DNA of 59,806 nt from contig CAZFDE010000010.1 of assembly GCA_964517795.1 (NCBI GenBank), forward strand, positions 1 to 59,806, written 5' to 3'. This DNA comes from CAZFDE01 sp964517795. Lineage in GTDB: Bacteria > Planctomycetota > Phycisphaerae > Sedimentisphaerales > Anaerobacaceae. The notes beneath the pieces are model-generated. The model worked only from the letters and a program-made list of their open reading frames with translations. It searched no databases and was not told the DNA's origin. Below, in pieces: positions 34,904 through 44,022 of this stretch (positions are counted from its first letter, which is position 1; the number at the start of each line of letters is the position of its first letter). A program made the position numbers and the translations under genes.

Positions 34904-36268
34904 TTAGTGATGTTCGTTCATGACAAAATTAAGGAATTTCCCCCGCGGCGAGCGTGTCATTTCATCGACTCGCCGGATGGCCGTTTTTAATTCACTCGGC
35001 ACTTTCTCCCGCAACAGTTTTTGAAGAAGCTGCTTATGTTCATCGTTGAATCCGCTGGTTGGTACGTATTCGAGCATTAGTTCGTCGGATTTTTCCTGGA
35101 TGACCTGGCCGGCCAGAACCGGCATATCGTAAAGCCCGTAAAGCACATGGGCCAGGATGCACTCGATCGCCGAAGCGCCTAATTGTCGGCCCGAGGGGGT
35201 ACGGATAATATTCGAATCCCTGCCGACGATTTGTTTGATGGTTGGAAAATGCCTGCCGCAGGGACAAGGACCGTCACCGGGCAGAACCAAATCGTTCATA
35301 TTGTATCGGATCAGCGGCATGGTCTTGTTCCAGAAGCCGGTTGAGACAATTGTGTAAAATCCCTCGTTGGGTGCGGCGGCGGGGATCAACTCTGTAAAAC
35401 CATATTCAGGAACGATATGATAAGTCCCTTTTTCGCACATGTGGATGTAGCAGACGCGCTCGGCACTGCCGTAGAAATCCACCACCCGGCATCCGAAAGC
35501 CTGCTCGATAATCTTTTTTTTACCCTCTTCGAGTGTTTCCGATGTGGTCATCAGGCATTTCAGGGAAACCTCACGTCCTTTTTCAAGGATCTCCCGTGCC
35601 ATCACATACGCCGCCGAAGGGTAAGCGATCATCGCATCAATATGGTATGCTTTCATTGCGTCAAGATACAGCGGCACCGTTTCAGGGCACAAATGAAATG
35701 TCGAGAGACTGAGTTCCTTCATGGCCGCATCATAGACAAATAACGGCCCGTCGGTCTGGTCCATGGGACGAACAATCCGACCCTCCAGATAAGCACAGCG
35801 GTCATGAATGCCGACCCCGGCCCAGTCAAACTGCCGCCGAACAAAGGCATGTTCATTGCCGATCGACCAGAAATCGCGTCGGATTGGTACCGGCAGTCCG
35901 GTAGTACCGCCGGTATGCACGGTTCGCAACATCCATGTGGGGTATTTGCGGGATACAAATGCATCACCGGCCGTTTTCAGGTCAGCTTTGGTGATGATGG
36001 GAAATTGTTTGATATCACCCAGTGACTGGATATCACTCGGCTTGATTTTTAAGTTATCCATTAACTTTCGATAATACGGAACCGTCTGACAGGCATGGCG
36101 AACCATTTTTTGCAGCAGATCAAGCTGGATTTGCTCAAGGGTTTGCGGATCGTACCACTGTGTTTTTTTCAACCAGTGATAGCGAAATCGATACGGGCCG
36201 ATCCCGCGTTTGACCAGCCGGGTATAAGCGCCTTTGAATGTACTTTTGAGATTTGCAGAAACAGTCAT
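34904..36268 (-). CDS. CapK/PaaK-type adenylating enzyme
   Basis: The 454-residue protein belongs to the adenylate-forming superfamily near phenylacetate-CoA ligase and capsule protein CapK. The P-loop reads HTGGTTGLPVPI (118-129), followed by DFYGSAERV and GRDSNIIRTPSGRQ. It would activate a carboxylate as AMP ester, for acylation or amidation of a sugar, but the substrate is unknown. The frame extends to ATG 36298, yet that codon lies inside the terminal repeat of the IS. The native start is therefore taken as ATG 36268. Without the IS, this gene would begin about 30 bp after the dehydrogenase gene. Confidence 0.85.
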   Translation of the reverse strand: MTVSANLKSTFKGAYTRLVKRGIGPYRFRYHWLKKTQWYDPQTLEQIQLDLLQKMVRHACQTVPYYRKLMDNLKIKPSDIQSLGDIKQFPIITKADLKTAGDAFVSRKYPTWMLRTVHTGGTTGLPVPIRRDFWSIGNEHAFVRRQFDWAGVGIHDRCAYLEGRIVRPMDQTDGPLFVYDAAMKELSLSTFHLCPETVPLYLDAMKAYHIDAMIAYPSAAYVMAREILEKGREVSLKCLMTTSETLEEGKKKIIEQAFGCRVVDFYGSAERVCYIHMCEKGTYHIVPEYGFTELIPAAAPNEGFYTIVSTGFWNKTMPLIRYNMNDLVLPGDGPCPCGRHFPTIKQIVGRDSNIIRTPSGRQLGASAIECILAHVLYGLYDMPVLAGQVIQEKSDELMLEYVPTSGFNDEHKQLLQKLLREKVPSELKTAIRRVDEMTRSPRGKFLNFVMNEHH

Positions 36269-36279
36269 ATGATTAAAAT

Positions 36280-36297
36280 CTTTACTGAACTTTTGCA
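36280..36297. repeat. IS left end: target duplication and terminal repeat
   Basis: CTTT (36280-36283) is a 4-bp target duplication matching 37621-37624. ACTGAACTTTTGCA (36284-36297) is the 14-bp perfect terminal inverted repeat. Confidence 0.88.
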
Positions 36298-37620
36298 TTT
36301 TTAAGGTAACGCCAATTGGAACCTGATACGATTGAAATCCCAGTGATCACCTTCGATTCGTTCGATGACCCACTCGATCGTATCGCTGAGGGTTTGTCGC
36401 AATACTGTCATACAGGCTTGTCCGATGGTCGTCAGACGTTCCCGTGCCCACGCATGCGCACGGCCCTGCCGCAGTTGACGCATCAAGACGCTGTGCGCCA
36501 GGAAGACCATGTACATGTGGCGGGTCTGGCCACGGCCATTCCTGAGCTGACATTCGCCCATGCCCAAATGCTGCTTGCCGTCCCGATGGAAGCACTCGGT
36601 TCCTTTCCAACGGCAACGATACACCTTCAGTATACGGATAATATCCCAATGGGTCCGATTACAGACCACGATCTTTTTGGCTTCTGTGTCATTCTTTTTC
36701 GCCCACAGAATAACAATCCGCACCTTATGGGCCACATCCGGGATACGGATACTTTTGGTGAAATACCACTGTTTCGAATCACCCCTACGGATTTCTTTGC
36801 GGTCTTGGGGGGCAATCTGTGCGGCCAGTTCATCGGCGCGCATTTCACGTCCCATGAACAGAATTTTGCGATTGAACTTCATATCTCCGACATACGCCCG
36901 CTTGTGATGATGAATATGGTTCAGATTGGCCGCATTCGTAAAATAGCTGTCAAAGGCGAAATCGCCGGGGATTTCGTGGTTGACCGTCCAATCCACCAGC
37001 CAGCGAACGAATTCATTGTGATCGACAAACTGAATCCCCTGTTCGACGCAGTGTTCCTTCTTGATAAAGCGGTAAAACTCCAAGGGATAATGCTTACCCG
37101 ATGGGCAGACGTAGTTGGCAATGATATAGTCATGGGCAATCTTGTAGCGCTGCTCGGCATGATCCCAAAAGTAGCCGGCATCGTCGATGTATTTGCCGTC
37201 ATGGTCAACCAGCGTATTGTCGATGGCAATGACGCCGTGTGCACTGAAACGGGTGTCCGCGCTTTCCTGCAGCCAGGCCAGCCGTTCCAGATTGAGGGTT
37301 TCTTCATTCCAGTCGGTCTGCGTGATCCAGCGATTCAGGCAGGACGGGTCGGTGGTGACGGCGAATTCCCGGTTGATGGCCGAGACATTCTTCTTGTGGG
37401 CGATCATCAGGCCGGTCAGATACTCGGCGAAATGACGGCGTTCGGGTTCATTGGCAAACAGATGCCCCAAGCGGTCAAGGGCTTCTTCGATGACGGCCGG
37501 AAATTTAACGATAGCTGGCATCGCAATATCCTCCATGATATTATCGGACACATTACTATCAATATTTGTCGTCAAAAGGCCCATTTGGACTCCAAATTTT
37601 CAATTTTGCAAAAGTTCAGT
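36284..37620 (-). mobile_element. Complete 1337-bp insertion sequence, IS701/IS4-like
   Basis: The element is bounded by 14-bp perfect inverted repeats (ACTGAACTTTTGCA at the left, TGCAAAAGTTCAGT at 37607-37620) and by a 4-bp duplication CTTT on both sides. It carries one transposase gene. The 4-bp duplication fits the IS701 group. Intact ends, duplication and reading frame indicate a recent insertion. It lies between the dehydrogenase and CapK-type genes in the EPS operon, in the same transcription direction. Confidence 0.9.
36301..37521 (-). CDS. DDE transposase, IS701/IS4-like
   Basis: The 406-residue protein is read from ATG 37521, preceded by GGAGG at eight bases; the frame is open to 37584. 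DDE residues are visible in GVIAIDNTLVDHDG (first Asp), GDFAFDSYFTNAANL (second Asp) and the YRCRWKGTECFHRDGK segment (Glu with Lys seven positions later, as in IS4-type YREK signatures). It catalyses cut-and-paste or related transposition of this element. The stop codon is 17 bp from the left end. A 436-codon frame on the opposite strand is a shadow. Confidence 0.9.
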   Translation of the reverse strand: MPAIVKFPAVIEEALDRLGHLFANEPERRHFAEYLTGLMIAHKKNVSAINREFAVTTDPSCLNRWITQTDWNEETLNLERLAWLQESADTRFSAHGVIAIDNTLVDHDGKYIDDAGYFWDHAEQRYKIAHDYIIANYVCPSGKHYPLEFYRFIKKEHCVEQGIQFVDHNEFVRWLVDWTVNHEIPGDFAFDSYFTNAANLNHIHHHKRAYVGDMKFNRKILFMGREMRADELAAQIAPQDRKEIRRGDSKQWYFTKSIRIPDVAHKVRIVILWAKKNDTEAKKIVVCNRTHWDIIRILKVYRCRWKGTECFHRDGKQHLGMGECQLRNGRGQTRHMYMVFLAHSVLMRQLRQGRAHAWARERLTTIGQACMTVLRQTLSDTIEWVIERIEGDHWDFNRIRFQLALP

Positions 37621-37624
37621 CTTT
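37607..37624. repeat. IS right end: terminal repeat and target duplication
   Basis: TGCAAAAGTTCAGT (37607-37620) is the inverse of the left terminal repeat, followed by CTTT (37621-37624). Confidence 0.88.
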
Positions 37625-37642
37625 AAATAAAAACAGATGATT

Positions 37643-38596
37643 TTACCGGCCCTGAAAACGGGTGATCTTGTCGTCGAGAATATATCCGTCTTTGATAATG
37701 GTTGCATGGGTCAATGTTAAATTTTCATTTACTTCGATCAGATCATCCAGAAAGCGGGAAACTACTGCACTGATGGATTCAGTGGCGGATTTGTAAAACA
37801 ATGCCGGTGTGTGATCGACCGCGTAATGGACAATCCCCTCACAGGTGTAAGTCGGTTCTTCGATCGTTGTGGCACGACTGGATTCGATTCCCATCGCTTC
37901 GTCACAACTGATATCGATGATCAGGCTGCCCGGCTTCATTTTGGCTAGGTCTTCCTTGTATATAATATGATCGTCGCGAAAGACATCCCAAAGGACTGCA
38001 TTAACGATGACATCATAATGGTCGATTTCCTTGCGGATCAACGGACTGGTTTTTCGGTCATACACTTTGACCCGGCAGCCAAACCGCTCGAGCATACGAA
38101 TTGCCCCGCGGGCGACATTGCCGCGACCGATCACCGCGACCCGACTTTCATAAGGCAGGGTGCCCCAGAACATAAATGCATGGCATACGGCCGCTTCACC
38201 GGAAATTTCATTATTGCGCCAGAAACTATGCCGCTGTTGCTCGAACATTTCTTCCCATGCGATAGCGGTCATTTTATGTTCGAGCAGTTTATCTGTGATG
38301 GAACGGCCCTGAACGGCGTGGATCCAGCCGAACAGACATTTGCTTTGCCCGAAATAGTTATCGGTCAGCATGGGCTTGGGATTACAGATCAGCGGACAGT
38401 TGGCGACATCCGTTTTAGGAGCAATTTTTGCCCCAGTATTGCGATAATCCCGATCTGTGTAGCCGAGCACGTGGCCGTAATCTTCTTCAAAGATAAGTTT
38501 ATCAGGATTTTTAATATGTTTGATGTCGGCCGGAATCAATGCCCGGCGGTTTTCGTGTTCTTTGGCAGGAATTGGAAATCCGATGGTTACATTCAT
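37643..38596 (-). CDS. N5-(carboxyethyl)ornithine synthase-like dehydrogenase
   Basis: The 317-residue protein resembles N5-(1-carboxyethyl)ornithine synthase, a member of the alanine dehydrogenase/lysine dehydrogenase fold. It has an N-terminal EHENRRALIP segment (13-22), an NAD(P)-binding loop GRGNVA (157-162), and the C-terminal SCDEAMGIESSRATT and CEGIVHYAVDHTPALF segments. The known enzyme condenses pyruvate with the side-chain amine of ornithine or lysine using NADPH. In an EPS locus it could supply a carboxyethyl amino acid for attachment to a uronic acid, as reported for carboxyethyl-lysine in some Providencia O-antigens. That role is inferred. It lies 31 bp after the last ATP-grasp gene and just upstream of the IS. 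Confidence 0.8.
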   Translation of the reverse strand: MNVTIGFPIPAKEHENRRALIPADIKHIKNPDKLIFEEDYGHVLGYTDRDYRNTGAKIAPKTDVANCPLICNPKPMLTDNYFGQSKCLFGWIHAVQGRSITDKLLEHKMTAIAWEEMFEQQRHSFWRNNEISGEAAVCHAFMFWGTLPYESRVAVIGRGNVARGAIRMLERFGCRVKVYDRKTSPLIRKEIDHYDVIVNAVLWDVFRDDHIIYKEDLAKMKPGSLIIDISCDEAMGIESSRATTIEEPTYTCEGIVHYAVDHTPALFYKSATESISAVVSRFLDDLIEVNENLTLTHATIIKDGYILDDKITRFQGR

Positions 38597-38627
38597 ATAT
38601 TCCTCATTTCGATAAATGTTGTTTTAT

Positions 38628-39713
38628 TTATTCTTCGGTTAATGCGTCAAGAAACTTTGTCTTAAAGTTACAATCAAACGTCTGGAACGTGGGGACTTCC
38701 CAGTTATGGTTGCCTTCGATAAAAACCGGTCCGTTTTCGGTGATCGCGATATCCCAGCCAATACAGCGCAGGCCGTAGAAAAAGGTGTGCAATTCGCAGG
38801 CTTTTTCAATCACTTGAGTGAAAAAAGGGATGTCAAACCCTTCAAACACTGTTTTCGTGTCGGGATGAGACAATTCCTTTCGCCCGAAATCCGGTCGCAA
38901 AAAACCGTATTTACCCAATTTGCCGGTTTTTAAGCCCACCGAAACAGCAATACCGCCGGCCGATAAATTATCCCGGCATTGGCCCTTGACACCGATCCGT
39001 AAGATGGCCGCCAGCGGGAAAATCCCCTTTGGATTGGAGGCGGTGACCAATCGGATCGTATTGACCGAACCGGCATAGAGTTCATTTATCTTGGAATGCT
39101 GTTCAATACGCTGCTGCAGAATGCTTTTATCTTTGATCAGCTTTGTCAGTTGATCAATATCGATCTTCTCATGGTGATGATACAATTGACTGTTTTTAAG
39201 CTTAATCGGGTAAACACCGTCCGCACATTCGCCGAGGATATCTTTTAGAAAGAAGTCCATATCTGGTTTTGTTGTCAGCGATTGTAACGGTTCGATTTGT
39301 CCGTTATCCGGCCAGGTAATCGTATTTCGATCACACAATGCCAGGATGTTCGGCGTATTAAAACCCAATGATTCGAGGTATTGAGCGAAAAGGAACTTAT
39401 CACTCAACAGACAAATGTAATTGGCCAGTCGATCTTCGACCCAAAGGCCGTTATTGGCGGTATTGCGATAGCGGTTAAATTCTTTCTTGCCTAAATAGTG
39501 ATCCATGTCCGAGGCATCTTTTCGATCTAACCCATACATGTAATAATAATGATTGATCTCATTGTGCCGGATCATCCAAAGGATATTATCGAGGTAAATC
39601 CTCATGGCAGATTTCCGTTCACATTCCGGATAATAGCTCTGGCCTGCAGGATTGGATAAATGCCTGCATAAAAACCTCACGGCCGTTTGTAGTCGATTCA
39701 AGGTATAGGGCAT
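38628..39713 (-). CDS. Sugar-transfer-associated ATP-grasp, copy D
   Basis: This 361-residue protein is the last of four tandem paralogues. Family features visible: SYYPECERKS near the N-terminus, a conserved YYYMYGLDRKDASDMDHYL, the lysine motif FLKDILGECADGVYPIKL, QQRIEQHSKINELYAGSVNTIRLVT, and the metal-binding end GWDIAITENGPVFIEGNHNW with E and N. The family is predicted to make ATP-dependent bonds during surface-polysaccharide synthesis, but substrates are unknown. Its ATG at 39713 lies 1 bp after the stop of copy C. Confidence 0.88.
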   Translation of the reverse strand: MPYTLNRLQTAVRFLCRHLSNPAGQSYYPECERKSAMRIYLDNILWMIRHNEINHYYYMYGLDRKDASDMDHYLGKKEFNRYRNTANNGLWVEDRLANYICLLSDKFLFAQYLESLGFNTPNILALCDRNTITWPDNGQIEPLQSLTTKPDMDFFLKDILGECADGVYPIKLKNSQLYHHHEKIDIDQLTKLIKDKSILQQRIEQHSKINELYAGSVNTIRLVTASNPKGIFPLAAILRIGVKGQCRDNLSAGGIAVSVGLKTGKLGKYGFLRPDFGRKELSHPDTKTVFEGFDIPFFTQVIEKACELHTFFYGLRCIGWDIAITENGPVFIEGNHNWEVPTFQTFDCNFKTKFLDALTEE

Positions 39714-39714
39714 A

Positions 39715-40800
39715 TTATTTCGGTAAAGATTTTAGAAATTTTTCTTTAAGCTGGTTGTCATGCACCTGGAGCATCGGCATATCCCAGCGGTTATTGGCTT
39801 CGATAAAAACAGGGCCGTTTTCAGTAATGGCAATGTCCCAACCGATCGAATGGACCCCGTAAAAGAATCGATGAAGGTGCAGCGTTTTTTCAAGTGCATC
39901 TTTAAAAAAGGGGATCTCAAAATTTTCAAAACGTATACCTGTATCGGGATGCTTGTCCACCTTACGGCCGAATTCAGGGCGCAGAATTCCGTATTTACCG
40001 AGTCGTCCGGTTTCCATATCAATCCCGACGGTGATCCCGCCGGCCGCCCAGTTATCAAAGGCGCTGTTTTTGACGCCTGCGCGAAATAATCCACAAAGCG
40101 GTGTCGGCGTTTGGTTTGTCAGAGCTGTAACAATACGGATCGTATTAATCGAGCGGGAGTACAGTTCATTCATTTTCGGATGCTGATCGATTCGCTGCTG
40201 GACAATACAGCGGCCCAGTATTTTTTTTCTGAAATCTTCGATGGTGATTGGCTGATCTTTCAAAAGGAATTTGCCGCCTTGAATTTTAACCGGATAAACG
40301 CCTTCTGCGCAGCCGCCCAGTATTTCTTTAATGAACACGTCTAACCCGTCTTGATCGAGTAGTTTTTCCAGGGATTCGATAGTGCGGTCGTGCAGCCATG
40401 TTATCCGGTTTTTGTCCAGCAAGGCGATGTTTTGGGGGGTATTAAACCCAAGCGTTTTTAGATATTGTCCAAATACGAATTTGTCCTGCAGCAAACAAAG
40501 ATAGCGTGCCGATCGACCGTTAAACCAGGCACGTTGATTGGCTTGATGCCTCAGCAGATTAAAAGTACGCTTGCCCATAAATCGGTTCTGTAGAATACTG
40601 TCTTTGGTATCCAGGCCGTACACATAATAAAAATGATTGATCTCTTTTTCGGTGATCAGCCACTGCAGGTTATCCAAAATGATCTGCGTTTGGGACTTCT
40701 GTGTCTTTTCCGGATAATAGCTTTTTTGAGAAGGCTGGCTAACCAACTCGCAGAAGTTTTTAGCTGCTTTTGAAAATCGTTTCATCTTTCGAATAAGCAC
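39715..40800 (-). CDS. Sugar-transfer-associated ATP-grasp, copy C
   Basis: The 361-residue paralogue has SYYPEKTQKS, FYYVYGLDTKD, FIKEILGGCAEGVYPVKI, QQRIDQHPKMNELYSRSINTIRIVT and GWDIAITENGPVFIEANNRW. The first codon is GTG at 40800 with AAAGG upstream; ATG 40785 is an alternative. All ATP-grasp landmarks seen in copies A and D are kept. The spacing to copy B is 11 bp. Confidence 0.88.
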   Translation of the reverse strand: MLIRKMKRFSKAAKNFCELVSQPSQKSYYPEKTQKSQTQIILDNLQWLITEKEINHFYYVYGLDTKDSILQNRFMGKRTFNLLRHQANQRAWFNGRSARYLCLLQDKFVFGQYLKTLGFNTPQNIALLDKNRITWLHDRTIESLEKLLDQDGLDVFIKEILGGCAEGVYPVKIQGGKFLLKDQPITIEDFRKKILGRCIVQQRIDQHPKMNELYSRSINTIRIVTALTNQTPTPLCGLFRAGVKNSAFDNWAAGGITVGIDMETGRLGKYGILRPEFGRKVDKHPDTGIRFENFEIPFFKDALEKTLHLHRFFYGVHSIGWDIAITENGPVFIEANNRWDMPMLQVHDNQLKEKFLKSLPK

Positions 40801-40811
40801 GCTTTGAACCT

Positions 40812-41897
40812 TTATTTCCTGTGATCAAGTGTTTGCATAAAACGTTTTTTGAATGTGCTGTCATGGCACTGAATGGTTCTTAATCCCCAATCATCATTGC
40901 CTTCGACAACCAACGGACCTTTAGGGGTTATTGCGATATCCCAGCCCACCGAATGCAGCCCATAGAAAAAACGGTGAAGTTTAGCAGCCATTTGAAGCGC
41001 TTGCAAAAAATTAGGGATTTCAAATCCTTCGAAAGTTATTTTGGTATCGGGATGTTCTGTAACCATTCGCCCGTATCGCGGATGGAAAAAACCGTGCTTT
41101 TTGAGTTTTCCTGTTTCAGTATCAACAGCGACGGCGATCCCGCCGGTTGACCAGTTGTCATAAACATTGCCATTGGCACCTATACGACAAACACAGTTGA
41201 GAATAAGGATTTCTGCGTCTTTGCGAACAGTCACAATGCGAAGGGTGTTAACTGATTTTGGGTAAAGAATGCTCATCTGCGGATGCTGTTCAATGGCCCG
41301 CTGGATGATGGCTTGGTCATGGATGCACATTTTAAGGTCTTCAAGAGAAGTGTATTTGTCATTGAGTAAAATGGTATTATCGTGAACCTTCAGGTTGTAA
41401 ATATCCTGTCCCTGCCAGCCGACAACCGGTTTGAAAAATGCATTCACGCCTCCATGATGGCTAATGTTTTCAAGCGGCGCTCGGGTGTTTGAGTCTGCCC
41501 AGAAGATCGTTTTTTTGTCGCAGAGGCCGATCGTTTTAACGACCGGGATACCAAGCGACAGGACATATTGGGCGAACATGAATTTATCCTGCAGAAGGCA
41601 GGTGTAATTGCCTCTGCGGCCGCCGATTGAAGCATTGGAATTTGCTCGATGTTGGATTTTAATAAATTCGGGCATGGCAAAATAATTGTTTAAGTGAACG
41701 CCGTTTTTGCAGTCTAATCCCTGCAGGTAATAATAATGATTCACTTCCCGTTTTGTGAAGGCCCACCATAATAATTCCAAAAGAATTCGCAGGCGTGATT
41801 TATGAGGTTGATGGGGCCGGTAGGTTAACCTCGGCGCATGGGCGCTTAAATGATAGAATACTTTAACAAGCGACCGGATTTTTCGTATGTATTTCAT
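40812..41897 (-). CDS. Sugar-transfer-associated ATP-grasp, copy B (divergent)
   Basis: The 361-residue paralogue keeps YYYLQGLDCKNG, QRAIEQHPQMSILYPKSVNTLRIVT and GWDIAITPKGPLVVEGNDDW. It differs in the glycine-rich loop, where the other three read G(E/G)C(A/G)(D/E)GVYP but this one reads GWQGQDIYNLK. This suggests a different substrate or nucleotide loop. It lies 8 bp after copy A. Confidence 0.87.
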   Translation of the reverse strand: MKYIRKIRSLVKVFYHLSAHAPRLTYRPHQPHKSRLRILLELLWWAFTKREVNHYYYLQGLDCKNGVHLNNYFAMPEFIKIQHRANSNASIGGRRGNYTCLLQDKFMFAQYVLSLGIPVVKTIGLCDKKTIFWADSNTRAPLENISHHGGVNAFFKPVVGWQGQDIYNLKVHDNTILLNDKYTSLEDLKMCIHDQAIIQRAIEQHPQMSILYPKSVNTLRIVTVRKDAEILILNCVCRIGANGNVYDNWSTGGIAVAVDTETGKLKKHGFFHPRYGRMVTEHPDTKITFEGFEIPNFLQALQMAAKLHRFFYGLHSVGWDIAITPKGPLVVEGNDDWGLRTIQCHDSTFKKRFMQTLDHRK

Positions 41898-41905
41898 CAG
41901 CTTGA

Positions 41906-43003
41906 TTATTGTTGTGTCTGTTTTAAGGTCGCCATATATTTTTCTTTGAATTTCGGATCGTGAACCTGCATCATTTGTGTATCCCAGTTATCGTTGGCCT
42001 CAATAATTACCGGGCCATCGGGGGTGATCGCGATATCCCATCCGATGGAATGAATGCCGTAGAAGAACGGATGCAGTTTTTGGACCAGCTCAATGGCTTG
42101 CTTGAAATATGGAATTTCATAATCTTTGAACCGGATATTGGTATTTGGATGGGATGCGGTTTTTTTGCCGAATCCCGGCTTGAATATTCCATATTCGCCG
42201 AGTTTTCCTGTTTCAAGATCAACCCCGATCGTGATTCCGCCGGCGGCCCAGTTGTCGCATTGATGCCGGCCACTGGATGTCCGCAGTAATGCGCTGAGCA
42301 CAACAATCTCCTGATTATGCAGTTGACGAGCCGTAACGATCCGGATGCTGTTCACTGACGAAGGATTTAATTGCTGCATCAAAGTGTGCTGAATAATACG
42401 TTTTTGAATAACACATTTGCCTTTGAGCATTGTGCAAAATTCGCCAGGCAAAATAAACTCGCCTTTACATATTAATTTCCCGTCCTGAATGCTTACCGGA
42501 TAGACGCCATCGCCACATTCGCCCAACAGTTCTTTAATGAATACGTCCAGGCCTTCTTTTCTCAGAATCATATCCCATGGTTCGGTGTTTTCAGTGTCCA
42601 GCCAATGGATACCCGCCTTGTCGCACACACCGATGACCTGCGGCGTCGGAAACCCGAGGCTGCTTAGATATTGATGAAAAATAAACTTGTCCTGGACCAC
42701 TGCAATATAGTTAATTTGACGTTTGCCGATCAGGGCGGCGTGGTTATATTTATTTCGAAGGCCGAAAAATTGAGGCTGTGAAATAAATTGATTTAACCGA
42801 GGGCCGTTTTTGCGGTCCAGGCCGTACACATAATAGAAATAATTCATTTTTCGATATCGGGCGATCCACAGAAGCTGGTCCATAAAAATTCGAGCAGCCG
42901 ATTTGTGGGCGTCTTCAGGATAATAGGTCAGTTTTTCCTGTTGAGTAATCAGGTTGTACAATTTAAGCGGTGCTTTGAGGCCGCGTTTGACACGATTGAT
43001 CAT
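41906..43003 (-). CDS. Sugar-transfer-associated ATP-grasp, copy A
   Basis: The 365-residue first member of the array has LTYYPEDAHKS, FYYVYGLDRKNG, FIKELLGECGDGVYPVSI, QKRIIQHTLMQQLNPSSVNSIRIVT and GWDIAITPDGPVIIEANDNW. It lies 50 bp after the GT2 gene. Together the four copies occupy 4.4 kb with almost no spacers. Confidence 0.88.
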   Translation of the reverse strand: MINRVKRGLKAPLKLYNLITQQEKLTYYPEDAHKSAARIFMDQLLWIARYRKMNYFYYVYGLDRKNGPRLNQFISQPQFFGLRNKYNHAALIGKRQINYIAVVQDKFIFHQYLSSLGFPTPQVIGVCDKAGIHWLDTENTEPWDMILRKEGLDVFIKELLGECGDGVYPVSIQDGKLICKGEFILPGEFCTMLKGKCVIQKRIIQHTLMQQLNPSSVNSIRIVTARQLHNQEIVVLSALLRTSSGRHQCDNWAAGGITIGVDLETGKLGEYGIFKPGFGKKTASHPNTNIRFKDYEIPYFKQAIELVQKLHPFFYGIHSIGWDIAITPDGPVIIEANDNWDTQMMQVHDPKFKEKYMATLKQTQQ

Positions 43004-43053
43004 CGAAGCATCCCTCTATTGTCGCCATAGTTATGAAAATTTAAGTATTCCAT

Positions 43054-44022
43054 TTAATCTCTGGAGAAGGGCTGTTTTTTTAAAAGTTGCATTGGATTCG
43101 TAAAGCAATATCGGCTGCCGCGTAAATAGGTATGAGCTTTTTCAAATGCACAATCACGCTGATTTCTCGAACATGCTCCCTTTACGATCCACCAGGGAAT
43201 GCGTATCGCGAAGAACAGACCCACCAATATACAGGCACAGCTATATGACAGTCGATTTCGGTGTTTTTTGAAAAATAACAGAATACTGCCGCGTAACTGC
43301 AGCCGCATCTGGGGTTTGATTTTTGCACTGGATGATCCGCCGAGATGGATAATCTCACCCACAGGAGAAAAGACATTTTTCCATCCCTGTTCTTTGAATC
43401 GATAACACCAATCGGTTTCTTCGCCGTACATGAAAAAATCTTCGTCCATTACCCCGACCTGTTCCACCGCTTTGCGACGGACCAGCATAAAGCAGCCGGT
43501 CACCACATCGACTTGGCAGGTGTCATCGCGATTCCACCAGGTCATTTGCTCTCGGCCGAAAAACCGGCTGTCGGGCAAAAGTTTATACAGATACGTGGCG
43601 GACAGCAGCATATTCAGCAGAGACGGGAACATAAAACAGCTTGGCTGCAGTGTTCTGTCAGGATTCAATATCCGGCAGCCCATCACGGCGATTGTGTCAT
43701 CTGTATCGGCAAACTGAATCGAATTGGCGATGACATCCCCTAAAATAACCGTATCGCTGTTCAACAACAGATAATAGCGGCCGCGAGCGACGACCATCGC
43801 CTGGTTATTGGCGGCGGCAAAACCGCGATTATCCGTGTTCGCGATCAATCGAATTTGAGGAAAATCGTTTTTTAACATCTGAACGGATCCATCCGAAGAT
43901 GCGTTGTCCACGACAATGATTTCGTATTCAACATTGTGCGTATTGACAATGATGGATGCCAGACAATCGCGAAGGATCTCTTGGGTGTTCCAGTTTACAA
44001 TAATAATGGAAACATCAATCAT
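43054..44022 (-). CDS. Family 2 glycosyltransferase, rhamnosyltransferase-like
   Basis: The 322-residue GT-A enzyme has the N-terminal VSIIIVNWNTQEILRDCLASI and VVDNASSDGSVQML, the LLLNSDTVI segment (DxD-like metal site), and EETDWCYRFKEQGW near the acceptor site. A C-terminal hydrophobic helix (YSCACILVGLFFAIRIPWWIV) probably holds it at the membrane. The layout resembles WbbL-type rhamnosyltransferases; the donor is unproven. It overlaps the deacetylase gene by four bases. Confidence 0.9.
   Translation of the reverse strand: MIDVSIIIVNWNTQEILRDCLASIIVNTHNVEYEIIVVDNASSDGSVQMLKNDFPQIRLIANTDNRGFAAANNQAMVVARGRYYLLLNSDTVILGDVIANSIQFADTDDTIAVMGCRILNPDRTLQPSCFMFPSLLNMLLSATYLYKLLPDSRFFGREQMTWWNRDDTCQVDVVTGCFMLVRRKAVEQVGVMDEDFFMYGEETDWCYRFKEQGWKNVFSPVGEIIHLGGSSSAKIKPQMRLQLRGSILLFFKKHRNRLSYSCACILVGLFFAIRIPWWIVKGACSRNQRDCAFEKAHTYLRGSRYCFTNPMQLLKKQPFSRD

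Noticed and set aside
36316..37626. 436-codon ORF opposite the transposase
   Set aside because: The minus-strand frame carries the DDE residues and a good ribosome site. The plus frame also runs past the IS end and shows no motif.
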